A DNA stretch of 64,000 nucleotides from Pontibacter kalidii. Lineage in GTDB: Bacteria; Bacteroidota; Bacteroidia; Cytophagales; Hymenobacteraceae. Position numbers and translations under genes: made by a program. Below are positions 1 to 8,192 of the stretch, piece by piece. Numbering within the stretch: position 1 is the stretch's first letter; every line of letters begins with the position of its first letter. The stretch spans positions 4,584,501 through 4,648,500 of the forward strand of contig NZ_CP111079.1 of assembly GCF_026278245.1 (NCBI RefSeq), in the 5' to 3' direction. The notes under the pieces are model-generated. The model had not been told where the DNA came from and ran no database searches. It saw only the letters and a program-made list of their open reading frames with translations.

Positions 1-1031
1 ACCTGCTTGGGGTTGTAGGTGGTGTAGCGCCCGGCAATCTCCCAGTCAGACGTAAACAGGTAGCCAGCCTGTATATTAAAGGCATCGCCTGTCACAAACG
101 TCTCATCTACCTGACCTTGCTCGGTTCTGGCCACTACAGGGCCGTCCGGTGTGGTGCGGCGGGCATATTCCGCCATCGTAGAGAAGCCCCTGTACTTGAA
201 CATGGCATCCACAAAAACGGTGTGCAGGTCGCGTTGGGCGCTCAGGAAATCACCGAGCTGCCCTTGGGAGCGGTTGGTGTTATCGTTATAGTTATAGGCG
301 GCGGCTATGGCCAGCTTGGGGCTCTCCTCGCGGTAAATGTCGCTGCCTATATACGCCCCGTCGCCCTCAAACGCACCCAGCGGAAACGCCTCTACTCTGC
401 CGGTGTAGCTGTAGCCGCCGGCATTGTTCACGGTAACGTTGCGGCCCTCGCCCATAGAGATGGCAACGCTCTCGCGAAACTCCATCTGGCCCACCTTGTG
501 GGAGTGGCGTAGCTGCAGGCCAGCATCACGGTCCAGGTTAAAGCGCGAGTTCAGCAGGCTTCGGTCCACAAACTGCATCTTTTGGGAGGATACAAGGCGC
601 TCGCGGTTGCCGGGCAACTTGGCTTGCCCCACCCACAGTTCCAGGTTTGGTGTCATATGCCACATGGCAACGGCGTCAAGTACGATGCTACTTGCGTTGT
701 CAAACATTTCCGGCTCATCGTTGCCGATGTCGTTGTTGCTCAGGCCGAGCTCAATCTTGTACTCCAGTTTTGGCGTGTAGGCAAAGCCATCAAACTTTAG
801 GCGGGCCCTGCGGATCAGGAAGCGGTCTTCCCAATCACCCGTCCCACCTGTAGTGGAGCCTTGGTAAAGCGTCTGGAAACGGGTGCCAAACTTGAGGCTG
901 AAGGAGGAATCGGCGGCTATGAACTGCAAGCCTTTGCCGAACTTGGAATCATTAATGCTCTGTGCCTGAGTTGTGCCTAAGCCGAGGCACCCCAAGGCCA
1001 CAATAAATGCGCTTGTTAACTTTTTGTACAC
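1..1031 (-). CDS. Phosphate-selective porin O/P family protein (partial, C-terminus off the left edge)
   Basis: About 343 codons read on the minus strand. The first ~22 residues form a signal peptide ending near TTQAQ. The mature part begins with FGKGLQFIAADSSFSLKFGTRFQ, then DRFLIRRARLKFDG, and later LWVGQAKLPGNRERL and QKMQFVDRSLLN. These blocks are typical of the Porin_O_P family, outer-membrane beta-barrels first known as phosphate- or polyphosphate-selective channels. The start is taken as GTG at 1031 because it directly precedes the signal peptide and I see no ATG in frame upstream. The 3' end lies outside the window. Substrate is unknown here; the family name does not prove phosphate specificity. 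Confidence 0.85.
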   Translation of the reverse strand, partial: MYKKLTSAFIVALGCLGLGTTQAQSINDSKFGKGLQFIAADSSFSLKFGTRFQTLYQGSTTGGTGDWEDRFLIRRARLKFDGFAYTPKLEYKIELGLSNNDIGNDEPEMFDNASSIVLDAVAMWHMTPNLELWVGQAKLPGNRERLVSSQKMQFVDRSLLNSRFNLDRDAGLQLRHSHKVGQMEFRESVAISMGEGRNVTVNNAGGYSYTGRVEAFPLGAFEGDGAYIGSDIYREESPKLAIAAAYNYNDNTNRSQGQLGDFLSAQRDLHTVFVDAMFKYRGFSTMAEYARRTTPDGPVVARTEQGQVDETFVTGDAFNIQAGYLFTSDWEIAGRYTTYNPKQ

Positions 1032-1614
1032 GATACTTTCAGTTGGGTGAGAAATAAAACCTATTCGTAGTACTGATTTACTCTTTCAGCATACTTGAAT
1101 ACCAAATATGCTGATGAATTCTAAAGAAAATCCGTAGCAGCAGCTGGTGCGCAAGCGGCGCTGGTAGTTAGTCAGGCTACCGGTCTTCCGCGCTGCGTTG
1201 GTCTTCGCCCTAGTCAGGAGCGACACCTACTACTGTTACGACGCTGCAAAATAAGTGTATTAATATTATTGCCGCTTTACCGCAATGTTATGCTAATGTT
1301 AAGCTTTATGCCAAGGAACTTTTTATCCCCCCTGAAAGTCTTTGATCCGCCTGGGCAGAGTGGTGCAAAGTATAAAAAGCATGCCCTCTGGCTTTGCGGC
1401 CAAGGGTTTGCCGCAGTTTGGTTAGTTTTCAGTTGAGAATGTAGGAAAGCTAGACCAACACGTGCATGTTGTCATTGGCCTCCGGCCTACTGTCGGTTTT
1501 CCTTTCAAGCACGCCGCTGCCCCACACCATGCTGCACATCGCCTTTCGCGCTCGGGGCAGGGTAGCTAGCCGTTCTCGGGGTACAAAGTAGCAGTCCAGC
1601 TCATACCTAGGCAC
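1032..1614. other. Long intergenic region, no gene seen
   Basis: About 580 bp between the porin start and the terminator of the beta-helix lipoprotein gene. No convincing reading frame, tRNA or structured RNA was recognised. One AGTATA word occurs near 1369. The part next to 1031 should hold the porin promoter, but I found no exact TAnnTTTG match. Confidence 0.5.
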
Positions 1615-1652
1615 AAAAAAAGGCTGTCACAAATATAAATTTGTGACAGCCT
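1615..1652 (-). terminator. Rho-independent terminator of the beta-helix lipoprotein gene
   Basis: A perfect 14-bp stem (1621-1634 with 1639-1652; arm AGGCTGTCACAAAT) has a 4-base loop and, read on the minus strand, is followed by a run of T residues. It lies 23 bp after the stop codon of the gene ending at 1675. Confidence 0.9.
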
Positions 1653-1674
1653 CCAGTACATTTTGGAATTTAAG

Positions 1675-2802
1675 TTAGAATTTGTAGCCAGTCCAGCCAA
1701 ACACTGAAGTATTGGCGCCTGTAGCAGCACTGTTCTTAGTGATATCAGCGTTGTCAGGATTTTTAACTTCCTGGCCTTTGATCACCACATCGGCAAAGTT
1801 ATAGTCGATAACAGTACCAGCATTTCCATTGCCCTTGCCGTCTGTCAGGTCGATCAAGTCTGTGGTGGAACCGCCTTTAACAAGGAGGTTGGAGATAGTA
1901 GCTTTAGCGCCTCTGCGCACTTTTACGGCATCTTGCATCTCGAAATCTGATTCATTCACAATAGTGATGTTCTTTAAAATGAAATCAGATTGGTTAACAT
2001 CGCCAGGGGTATTACCATCCAGGTTACCGTCAAGTTCAGCACCACGTGGGTCGCCTTCCGTACTTGTGTATCCGCTCTTCCAAACACCATAGGCGTTATC
2101 CAATGTGCCAGTCCAGCCCTGCGTTACATCAAACATGTCATCGTCAGAATCAACTACCAACAGGTTCTTTACATTTACTGAACCTCCAAACCATTCTACA
2201 GCGTCATCAGATCCGTAGGGGATGTAGATATTTTCGATTTTGGTGCCGCTTCCTACGCCATTCAGTGTCAAGCCATTGTGCTCGATGTCGGCTGAAGATT
2301 TTGCTCCGGTATACTCCAAAATGAGATACTCTAATACGCCTGAGTTGTCGCTATCATTGTCGCCGCCATAGATAACAGAGGGATTGATTTCTGTAGTGCC
2401 GGTGGTAACTTTGCCAGCTGGGCCGGAAAGTCTCGCTTTACCGTTAATAATCAAACCACCCCAGTCGCCTTGCTTAGGATTTGCCTCTGCAGAGGTTATT
2501 TTAACTGGCTTATCGGCTGTACCGTTAACAAAGATCTGGCCACCTTGCTCAACAAGAATGTACTTATTGAAACCCTTCTCAGCTTTAATAACTGTGCCCG
2601 CAGGAATGCGCAGTTTTCCGCCCTCCACTACAAGCAATGATCCTGTTAATTTGTATTCGATGTTTGGATCAAGTGTTACTTCAGTGGAAATATCACCGCT
2701 TAGTTCATTTTTTACATCAGGAGTTGGAGTTGACTCATCATCATCTTTGCATGAGAATAACCCGAACGGAATCAGTAGTAGGTAAAGGATTGTCTTTTTC
2801 AT
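1675..2802 (-). CDS. Secreted lipoprotein with right-handed beta-helix-like repeats
   Basis: 375 residues. The N-terminus MKKTILYLLLIPFGLFSCKDDD is a lipoprotein signal with the lipid-bearing Cys at 18, followed by acidic residues. From about residue 35 on there are repeated short strands such as EGGKLRIPAGTVIKAE, KPVKITSAE, DWGGLIINGKA and NGLTLNGVGSGTKIENIYI, typical of parallel beta-helix surface proteins. It follows the TonB-dependent receptor by 69 bp with no terminator between, so the two are probably co-transcribed and act together at the outer membrane. The ligand cannot be read from the sequence. Base composition is AT-richer than the genes at 6-27 kb. Confidence 0.8.
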   Translation of the reverse strand: MKKTILYLLLIPFGLFSCKDDDESTPTPDVKNELSGDISTEVTLDPNIEYKLTGSLLVVEGGKLRIPAGTVIKAEKGFNKYILVEQGGQIFVNGTADKPVKITSAEANPKQGDWGGLIINGKARLSGPAGKVTTGTTEINPSVIYGGDNDSDNSGVLEYLILEYTGAKSSADIEHNGLTLNGVGSGTKIENIYIPYGSDDAVEWFGGSVNVKNLLVVDSDDDMFDVTQGWTGTLDNAYGVWKSGYTSTEGDPRGAELDGNLDGNTPGDVNQSDFILKNITIVNESDFEMQDAVKVRRGAKATISNLLVKGGSTTDLIDLTDGKGNGNAGTVIDYNFADVVIKGQEVKNPDNADITKNSAATGANTSVFGWTGYKF

Positions 2803-2871
2803 TTTTTTGATTGTTTATACAATATTAGGAATGAGAAATCAACTGAATATGAATGGAATATTAACTAATTG

Positions 2872-5595
2872 TTAAAACTGGTAGGACACGCCGAAGTCAA
2901 ATTGAACGCCTCTTTTATAGCTGCCGATTGTAATGCTTTGAGCGTTTGTATCTGAGCCAGCACCTTCTCTGGTGAGCTTATAGGCAGGGTTTAAGAGGTT
3001 TTTAGCTTTTAAGCTGAGTTTAAGGTGCTCGTTCAGGCCCATTGAGGTGACAAAGTCCAAGGTTGTGATGCTTTCCTCAATCAGGTTGTTATAGCCTCGA
3101 GTACCTATGGTGTGCACTTTGTCGCTTAGGTAGTTCAACACCAGTGCTGACGTTACATTAACATCTTTGTCGGTTACCAGATTATAAGTCAGGTCCGCAT
3201 TAAGTATGTAGGGTGCGGCGCCTTCCAGGGTAGAGGAGGTGGCAGTAAAGAAGACTGGGAGATTTACTCTCGTGTAGATGTAGGACGCATTCAGGCCGGC
3301 ATTCAAACGGTGTTTCTCGGCAAGGTTCATCAGCGATTTCCTTACTTCTAACTCAACACCCGTGGCCACTGCATGATCCGAAACATTGTCATAGGTTGCC
3401 AAGCCTGCTGAGTTGCCCTGGTCTACCCGCGCAATTGGTCTGAGTATATGTTTGTAAAAAGCATTCACCGATACCTGGTCGCCCGCGGATGGATAGTAGT
3501 CCCATTTCAGGTCGAAGTTGTAATTGGTGGATGGTTTCAGGTTAGGATTACCATTTTCATTTCCGAAGATTCCCTGGTAAATGAAGGGCGATACCTCTTT
3601 ATCCTGAGGCAGGGTATAGGTGCGGCTGATGCCTGTTCTTAAATGGTTTTTATCGTCGAGCTCATATTTGGCGTTAAAGCTGGGCGATAGAAAGAATTCA
3701 TCTATTGTATTAGACCCTACATTAGCACCACGGTTAACTTTATAGTTAATCTTCATGTTAATGTCATCTGCCCTTAAGCCTGCATTTAGAGTAAGCTTGT
3801 TTCCAACCTGATGCACCATGTCAACATAGGCGCCATGGTTATCCCATTTAACATCGTACATGTCATTGAAGTGTTCAACCCTGAAATCGCCGTTAGCTAA
3901 ACTCTCCTGATTAAAGTATGGGTCGAGGCGGATATCATCTAATCTGAAAGTAGGGAGACTGCTCTGCCCCCCAGCCCAGATGAGGTTGTAAATGGGAGCT
4001 GAGAAGTCTTTGGAGCTTACCTTGCCATCATAGCCGACTTCGATGTAAGATAGTTTTTCCGGGTCTGCCGAAAGCGCGTATTGCAGATTGGCTTTAGGGA
4101 TGACAGCAGTTTCTGTTATTTTACTGTTAAAGCGTTGGTTTCTTCCTTCCCCCATACCCAGTTCCACCATGCCGTTTCCGATAGATGGCAACATGAAGAT
4201 TCTGCGGTCAGGCTCCTGTCCAATCACATGGTTTACCGCAGCACCTACATTATATTTTATCCTGTCCGATAAGTTTCCATCCCAGATGAGCTGGTTTATA
4301 AAAACTGAGTTGTCGTTGACCTGCAAGCGCCTGGTGTGCCCTTCGGAATTATAATCCTCTGCTTTCTGGAATATTTCTGTTTCCTTGCCGTAGAAACTTG
4401 TTGCGGCTGCTGTGGTGGTATGCAGGTATAGGGAATTGAAATTGAGTTGGCTGTTGTTCAGGTTAAACTCCAGATTGCCCGCCAGCATGTGAGAGGCGCT
4501 GCGCATGGATTGCTGGTAGTCAAAATCGCGGAAAGGGTTCTCTGGGTTGGTTGCCGTAATCATTCTGCTAACACCTTCCCGGTAATGGTATTTGTTATCC
4601 ATGGAGCCCATCACAAAAAAGCGGTGTTTTTCCATGAACTTCTTGCCGCCAGAAAAGGAAACTCCGCTGTTGAGGAGAGGTTTTTTTTGTATTGGGTCAA
4701 GCGAATTGTTAAAGGAGTGATTTGTTATAAACTCTTCGCCGTTCTGGCTTGCCGGTATGCCAGATGCCGTGGCATAGCCAAATTTACTCATGCCATCGGG
4801 CAGATAAAAGTTGCTGCCTGCCACCTGGCTGTTGATCCCGGTTGAGATTCCGATTTGAAAGGCATTGTCATCAACAAGTTCTTTTGAGTTGATGTTAATT
4901 AGTGCACCCCCAGCATCCCCATTCATAGACGCGGAGAATACCTTGTTCACATCCACCGATTGAATCATGTCGCTCGTGAAGAAATCGAGTGATATATTCT
5001 TGAATTCAGGGTCTTCGGAAGGTATGGCGAACCCATTCAGGGTGGTCGTGTTGTAGCGGTCGCCCAACCCGCGGACGAACACGTTCTTTACGCCATCACG
5101 CTTCGAAACGCCCGAGATCTTAGCAACCGCGCCCTCGGCATCACTAACGCCTTTCCTGGAGAGTTCTTGGGCTCCAATAGCCTGGGTAGCTATAACAGCT
5201 TTTTTCTGGTCTAATAATAAGATTTGCTCGGTCTCCCTATTTCCTTTTGCAGTTATCGTTACTTCCGACAACTGCGCCGTGCTCTGTTCCATCGCCACGT
5301 TTACGGTGGTGGTTTTGCCTGCCGTAACGGTTATATTGGTGAGAGTCTTCGGCATATACGAAAGGCTGTTCACTTCTAAGGTATAGGTACCTTCCTTCAC
5401 GTTGTCGATCCGGAAATTACCGAAGGCATCCGAAGGGGCTCCCTGCCCCGTCCCCTGCACTCTGATGATAGCGCCGATCAACTCTTCGCCGTTTTTAGCG
5501 TCCTTGATGGCTCCCTGTATGCTGCCAGTCTGCGCATGCACCGATATGAAAGCGGATAACAGGAAAAATAGAACTGTGGTGAGATTCTGTCGCAT
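2872..5595 (-). CDS. TonB-dependent outer-membrane receptor with N-terminal carboxypeptidase-like domain
   Basis: 907 residues. A signal peptide (1-21, ending SVHAQ) is followed by a carboxypeptidase-regulatory-like beta-sandwich (about 25-110, GSIQGAIKDAKNGEELIGAIIRV) and a plug domain (about 120-240) with FVRGLGDRYNTTTLNGFAIP and GDAGGALININSKE. The rest is a beta-barrel ending in a terminal aromatic residue (VSYQF). Receptors of this type import large or scarce ligands using TonB energy. A full TTG-N17-TACTTTTG promoter lies just upstream, and the beta-helix lipoprotein follows. Ligand unknown; the nearby porin could hint at phosphate or an organic phosphate, but that is speculative. Confidence 0.92.
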   Translation of the reverse strand: MRQNLTTVLFFLLSAFISVHAQTGSIQGAIKDAKNGEELIGAIIRVQGTGQGAPSDAFGNFRIDNVKEGTYTLEVNSLSYMPKTLTNITVTAGKTTTVNVAMEQSTAQLSEVTITAKGNRETEQILLLDQKKAVIATQAIGAQELSRKGVSDAEGAVAKISGVSKRDGVKNVFVRGLGDRYNTTTLNGFAIPSEDPEFKNISLDFFTSDMIQSVDVNKVFSASMNGDAGGALININSKELVDDNAFQIGISTGINSQVAGSNFYLPDGMSKFGYATASGIPASQNGEEFITNHSFNNSLDPIQKKPLLNSGVSFSGGKKFMEKHRFFVMGSMDNKYHYREGVSRMITATNPENPFRDFDYQQSMRSASHMLAGNLEFNLNNSQLNFNSLYLHTTTAAATSFYGKETEIFQKAEDYNSEGHTRRLQVNDNSVFINQLIWDGNLSDRIKYNVGAAVNHVIGQEPDRRIFMLPSIGNGMVELGMGEGRNQRFNSKITETAVIPKANLQYALSADPEKLSYIEVGYDGKVSSKDFSAPIYNLIWAGGQSSLPTFRLDDIRLDPYFNQESLANGDFRVEHFNDMYDVKWDNHGAYVDMVHQVGNKLTLNAGLRADDINMKINYKVNRGANVGSNTIDEFFLSPSFNAKYELDDKNHLRTGISRTYTLPQDKEVSPFIYQGIFGNENGNPNLKPSTNYNFDLKWDYYPSAGDQVSVNAFYKHILRPIARVDQGNSAGLATYDNVSDHAVATGVELEVRKSLMNLAEKHRLNAGLNASYIYTRVNLPVFFTATSSTLEGAAPYILNADLTYNLVTDKDVNVTSALVLNYLSDKVHTIGTRGYNNLIEESITTLDFVTSMGLNEHLKLSLKAKNLLNPAYKLTREGAGSDTNAQSITIGSYKRGVQFDFGVSYQF

Positions 5596-5620
5596 TTTAT
5601 TTGTAGTCTTATTGCTGCGA

Positions 5621-5648
5621 CAAAAGTAGAAGGACTGTATTACCTCAA
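5621..5648 (-). promoter_or_regulatory. Bacteroidota-type promoter of the TonB-dependent receptor
   Basis: On the minus strand TTG (5646-5648) is followed after 17 bases by TACTTTTG (5621-5628), an exact match to the consensus TTG-N17-23-TAnnTTTG. The -7 element ends 25 bp before the start codon at 5595. Confidence 0.8.
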
Positions 5649-5838
5649 TATTAATAGGGGGTTAAGCTTCTATTAACTAAAGACGAGAATCTGTTTGTAA
5701 CCTGCTGATATATAGGGGTTGGTGTGATGGCCTTAGCTGCGGAGGGAGGTCTCTGTTTTTGAGAGTACCAGATAGCTAACTGGATGGACATTAACAAAAT
5801 AGTAACCGTGTAATAATCTACAGCTAATATTACGGGTA

Positions 5839-5846
5839 TAGCTTTG
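5839..5846 (+). promoter_or_regulatory. Predicted -7 element of a small plus-strand transcript
   Basis: TAGCTTTG is an exact match to the Bacteroidota TAnnTTTG -7 element. No TTG lies at the expected distance upstream. It is 27 bp before the small ORF at 5874 and is the only exact match close to it. Confidence 0.55.
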
Positions 5847-5873
5847 TTCCATCAATTCTGCCACCAAAAAGAA

Positions 5874-5918
5874 ATGAGTTGCACATGTATGGGTGAGAAA
5901 CATCGTTGCAATCTCTAG
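5874..5918 (+). CDS. Putative 14-residue Cys-rich micropeptide or leader peptide
   Basis: Reads MSCTCMGEKHRCNL then TAG: three Cys and one His in 14 residues. It begins about 22 nt after the estimated transcription start and stops exactly at the first hairpin, the usual position of a translated leader whose stalling controls RNA folding. The Cys content would suit sensing of sulfur or cysteine supply or of metal or redox state; this is inference. Translation is not shown by the sequence alone. Confidence 0.4.
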   Translation: MSCTCMGEKHRCNL

Positions 5919-5946
5919 CTGGGCGGCTTAGTCACCCGCCCAGCGA

Positions 5947-5976
5947 AAACCCGCCTTATGGCGGGTTTCTTTTTTT
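5947..5976 (+). terminator. Rho-independent terminator of the small transcript
   Basis: A 9-bp stem (5947-5955 with 5960-5968; arm AAACCCGCC), TTAT loop, then C and seven T residues on the plus strand. On the minus strand the stem also lies just behind the 58-residue protein gene but lacks a good T run. Confidence 0.85.
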
Positions 5977-5978
5977 GC

Positions 5979-6155
5979 CTAGTAGGCAGACGTGGGCGCA
6001 TCGCCGCCGCAGGAACGCAGCAACAGGAAAGCCGCCACAACCAGCACGATCAGGGCTAGGGAGCCAAGGCAGCCGCAGCCTCCCCGGTCACCGGTTCTGC
6101 CGCCTCTGCCCAGCAGCTTTCTCAGGAAGTATAGTTTCAACAGTCCTCTCCACAT
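5979..6155 (-). CDS. Small single-pass membrane protein, 58 residues, unknown function
   Basis: The sequence starts MWRGLLKLYFLRKLLGRGGR, continues with a Gly/Cys-rich stretch containing GGCGCLG (about 25-31), then a hydrophobic segment SLALIVLVVAAFLLL (32-46) and the short tail RSCGGDAPTSAY. The basic N-terminus suggests an N-in, C-out orientation. The spacer has no competing gene, the frame runs cleanly from ATG to TAG, and the composition is that of a real membrane protein. It lies between moxR and the small transcript. I do not recognise the family; three Cys flank the membrane segment. Confidence 0.6.
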   Translation of the reverse strand: MWRGLLKLYFLRKLLGRGGRTGDRGGCGCLGSLALIVLVVAAFLLLRSCGGDAPTSAY

Positions 6156-6179
6156 GGTTTTATCAAAGTATGGGATAAC

Positions 6180-6213
6180 AAAAAAACTCCCGCCGCCGCA
6201 AGGGCAACGGGAG
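6180..6213 (-). terminator. Rho-independent terminator after the MoxR gene
   Basis: Stem CTCCCG (6187-6192) with CGGGAG (6208-6213), extended by flanking G/C pairs, followed on the minus strand by a T run (6180-6186). Confidence 0.75.
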
Positions 6214-6256
6214 GTAAGTGGTACGGGAGACGCCTTGCCGGCGTTTACGGGCCGGC

Positions 6257-7216
6257 TTAGCTGATCGGCACTTTCCGAAGTATGGACTCAATGAAATCCT
6301 TGGTACGGATGCCGTCGGCCTCGGCCTCGTAGTTGAGGATGATGCGGTGGTTCATCACGTCATAAGCCACCTCCTTGATATCCTCGGGCAGCACGTAGTC
6401 GCGGTCATCGAAGTAGGCCACAGCCTTGGCGGCGCGGTTCAGGGCTATGCTTGCTCTGGGCGATACCCCGAACTGGATGTAGGGGGCGAACTCCAGCAGG
6501 TCATACTCGGCGGGGCGGCGGGAGGCAAACACCAGCTCAATGATGTACTTCTCCAGCGTCTCGGAAATCTGCACCTGGTTTATCTCGCTGCGGATGGCAA
6601 AAATATCCTCCTTGGAGAGTACTTTGGCCACCGTGTCGGTAAAGCTCATATTGGCCATGCGGCGCATGATCTCCAGCTCGTCCTCCTTCTTGGGGTAGTC
6701 GATGTATACCTTCATCATGAAGCGGTCTACCTGGGCCTCGGGTAGCGGGTAGGTGCCCTCGTGCTCTACAGGGTTCTGGGTGGCCAGCACCAGGAAGGGC
6801 AGGTCCAGCCTGTAGGTCGTCTCGCCGATGGTTACCTGCTTCTCCTGCATCGCCTCCAGCAGCGCCGACTGCACCTTGGCCGGGGAGCGGTTCACCTCGT
6901 CGGCCAGTATCAGGTTGGCAAAGATCGGCCCCTTCTTTACCTCAAACATGGAGGCGTTCTGGTTATAGATCATCGTTCCGATCAGGTCGGAGGGAAGCAG
7001 GTCGGGGGTAAACTGTATGCGCTGGAAATCGAGGTGCAGCGCCTTGGACAGCGAGTTGATGGTAAGCGTTTTGGCCAGGCCGGGCACGCCCTCCAGCAGA
7101 ATGTGGCCACCGGTAAAAAGGCCGATCAGCAGGCGGTTTACCATGTACGACTGGCCCACCACCACCTTGCTTACCTCGCTGAGTACCTGTTTTATTTTGA
7201 GTTGATATGTGTTCAC
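6257..7216 (-). CDS. MoxR-family AAA+ ATPase
   Basis: 319 residues, the usual MoxR length. It has GGHILLEGVPGLAKT (Walker A, about 37-51), LILADEVNRSPAKVQSALLEAMQE (Walker B with the family signature), and FLVLATQNPVEHEGTYPLPEAQVDRF (sensor 1 and arginine-finger area), then the lid domain. MoxR ATPases act as chaperones that assemble or activate metal- or VWA-containing partners. The start is GTG at 7216. Unlike the usual moxR-DUF58-VWA operon it stands alone, with a terminator directly behind and no co-directional gene close ahead, so its partners must be elsewhere. Confidence 0.93.
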   Translation of the reverse strand: MNTYQLKIKQVLSEVSKVVVGQSYMVNRLLIGLFTGGHILLEGVPGLAKTLTINSLSKALHLDFQRIQFTPDLLPSDLIGTMIYNQNASMFEVKKGPIFANLILADEVNRSPAKVQSALLEAMQEKQVTIGETTYRLDLPFLVLATQNPVEHEGTYPLPEAQVDRFMMKVYIDYPKKEDELEIMRRMANMSFTDTVAKVLSKEDIFAIRSEINQVQISETLEKYIIELVFASRRPAEYDLLEFAPYIQFGVSPRASIALNRAAKAVAYFDDRDYVLPEDIKEVAYDVMNHRIILNYEAEADGIRTKDFIESILRKVPIS

Positions 7217-7325
7217 GTTATCCGGATAAATCGAAGTGCCCCGCCACCTGCGGGAACAGTAAGGCGCCTAAATATAGGGATAATACGGTTGTAGCGCCAG
7301 TATATTGCCTGCGGCAGGCGTAAAA

Positions 7326-7351
7326 CAAAAAAAGCACCCGTTAAGGTGCTT
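7326..7351 (-). terminator. Rho-independent terminator after the PH-like membrane protein gene
   Basis: Stem AAGCACC/GGTGCTT (7332-7338 with 7345-7351), followed on the minus strand by an A/T-rich run with seven T residues (7326-7333). Confidence 0.8.
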
Positions 7352-7375
7352 CAGTGGTAGAGAGCGATAGGCCTG

Positions 7376-7858
7376 CTAAGCTGCTGCCATGGCGCTTGGT
7401 TCGGCCTGCACGGCAGCTTTGGCCTGATTGTACACAGGCTTTTGCAAGCCCAGCTTATCCAGGCGGTTTTGCTGTGCCTGCCTTACCATGTCTATCAGGC
7501 TGTTGATGTGCCTTTGCTCCACATCCAGCGGCAGCACCATAGACTCGCCCTGCGCGGTAAGCACATGCACTTTCTGGCTGCGGGTCATAAAGAAGAGGGC
7601 TATAAAAAAGCCGCTCAGCAGGAAGAAGGACTCATTAAAGTATACGAGCAAGGCCATGGCCATGCTAAGCCCTAAATATAGCTGTGAGCCGGTAGGTTTT
7701 ACCTCCCAGGCAGCTATATCCTCAAGCTTAACAGCCTTGTTGCTACGCCAGGATAGCGGGTGCCGCTGCTGTATCAGCCGGTGTGTGGTGAGGGCTAATC
7801 GCTTATCCACCGTCTGGATAAGGTATTGCTCTCCAGTTAGTAGCTTCGTTGTCGCCAT
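7376..7858 (-). CDS. Membrane protein with PH-like fold, unknown function
   Basis: About 160 residues from the preferred start MATTKLLTGEQYLIQTVDKR (ATG at 7858); an upstream ATG at 7927 would add 23 residues that look untranslated. The region after the start (ALTTHRLIQQRHPLSWRSNKAVKLEDIAAWEV) resembles a bacterial PH domain. Two hydrophobic segments follow (LYLGLSMAMALLVYF and SFFLLSGFFIALFFM), then a second strand-rich part and a short Ala-rich tail. This layout matches small PH-domain membrane proteins common in Bacteroidota. No function can be assigned. Confidence 0.7.
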   Translation of the reverse strand: MATTKLLTGEQYLIQTVDKRLALTTHRLIQQRHPLSWRSNKAVKLEDIAAWEVKPTGSQLYLGLSMAMALLVYFNESFFLLSGFFIALFFMTRSQKVHVLTAQGESMVLPLDVEQRHINSLIDMVRQAQQNRLDKLGLQKPVYNQAKAAVQAEPSAMAAA

Positions 7859-8129
7859 TCGCGCCGGAGTATTAAGTTTGTTAGTAGATAACGGGTTGCG
7901 TAGTAATGTCAGTATCACAGCTTTCAATTTTCAGTTTCGTACCAGTATGATTCCGAAAACCTTTAAAGGGTTGCATTAATATAACCGTGCAAATATATTA
8001 TTTTTTAATCTATGTATGGCTATGTATTGGACTATTATACGGATAAAGCAAAAAAGGATTCTTCTAAGTGTTTAGCAAGCAACTATATATAGTTGCATTT
8101 ATACTGTTGCGATTGTGGTATGGGGGTGT
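7859..8129. other. AT-rich intergenic region
   Basis: Contains the upstream region of the PH-like gene and then about 150 bp of AT-rich sequence. No gene, structured RNA or repeat was recognised. Confidence 0.4.
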
Positions 8130-8169
8130 AAAAAAACAGCCTGAATCATTTTAAAACAATTCAGGCTGT
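8130..8169 (-). terminator. Rho-independent terminator after the acidic protein gene
   Basis: An 11-bp perfect stem (8136-8146 with 8159-8169; arm ACAGCCTGAAT), 12-base loop, and a T run on the minus strand (8130-8136). Confidence 0.85.
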
Positions 8170-8192
8170 GGCAGTAAAATATTGCTGGCGGG

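Larger units (their letters stand above)
5852..5976 (+). ncRNA. Candidate free-standing small RNA with a leader-peptide-like ORF
   Basis: About 125 nt between a -7 element (5839-5846) and a strong terminator. It contains a 14-codon ORF (5874-5918), a 9-bp hairpin (5918-5926 with 5936-5944, arms GCTGGGCGG and CCGCCCAGC) that begins at the last base of the stop codon, and the terminator hairpin. This is the layout of an attenuation leader, yet everything downstream as far as 10 kb is on the other strand. It may therefore be an independent small RNA, a dual-function RNA, or a leader that lost its gene. The 5' end is an estimate from the -7 position. Confidence 0.5.

Noticed and set aside
5906-6264. 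Plus-strand ORFs in the moxR-side spacer
   Set aside because: They read through the terminator of the small transcript and lie opposite the small membrane protein gene; composition is not protein-like.
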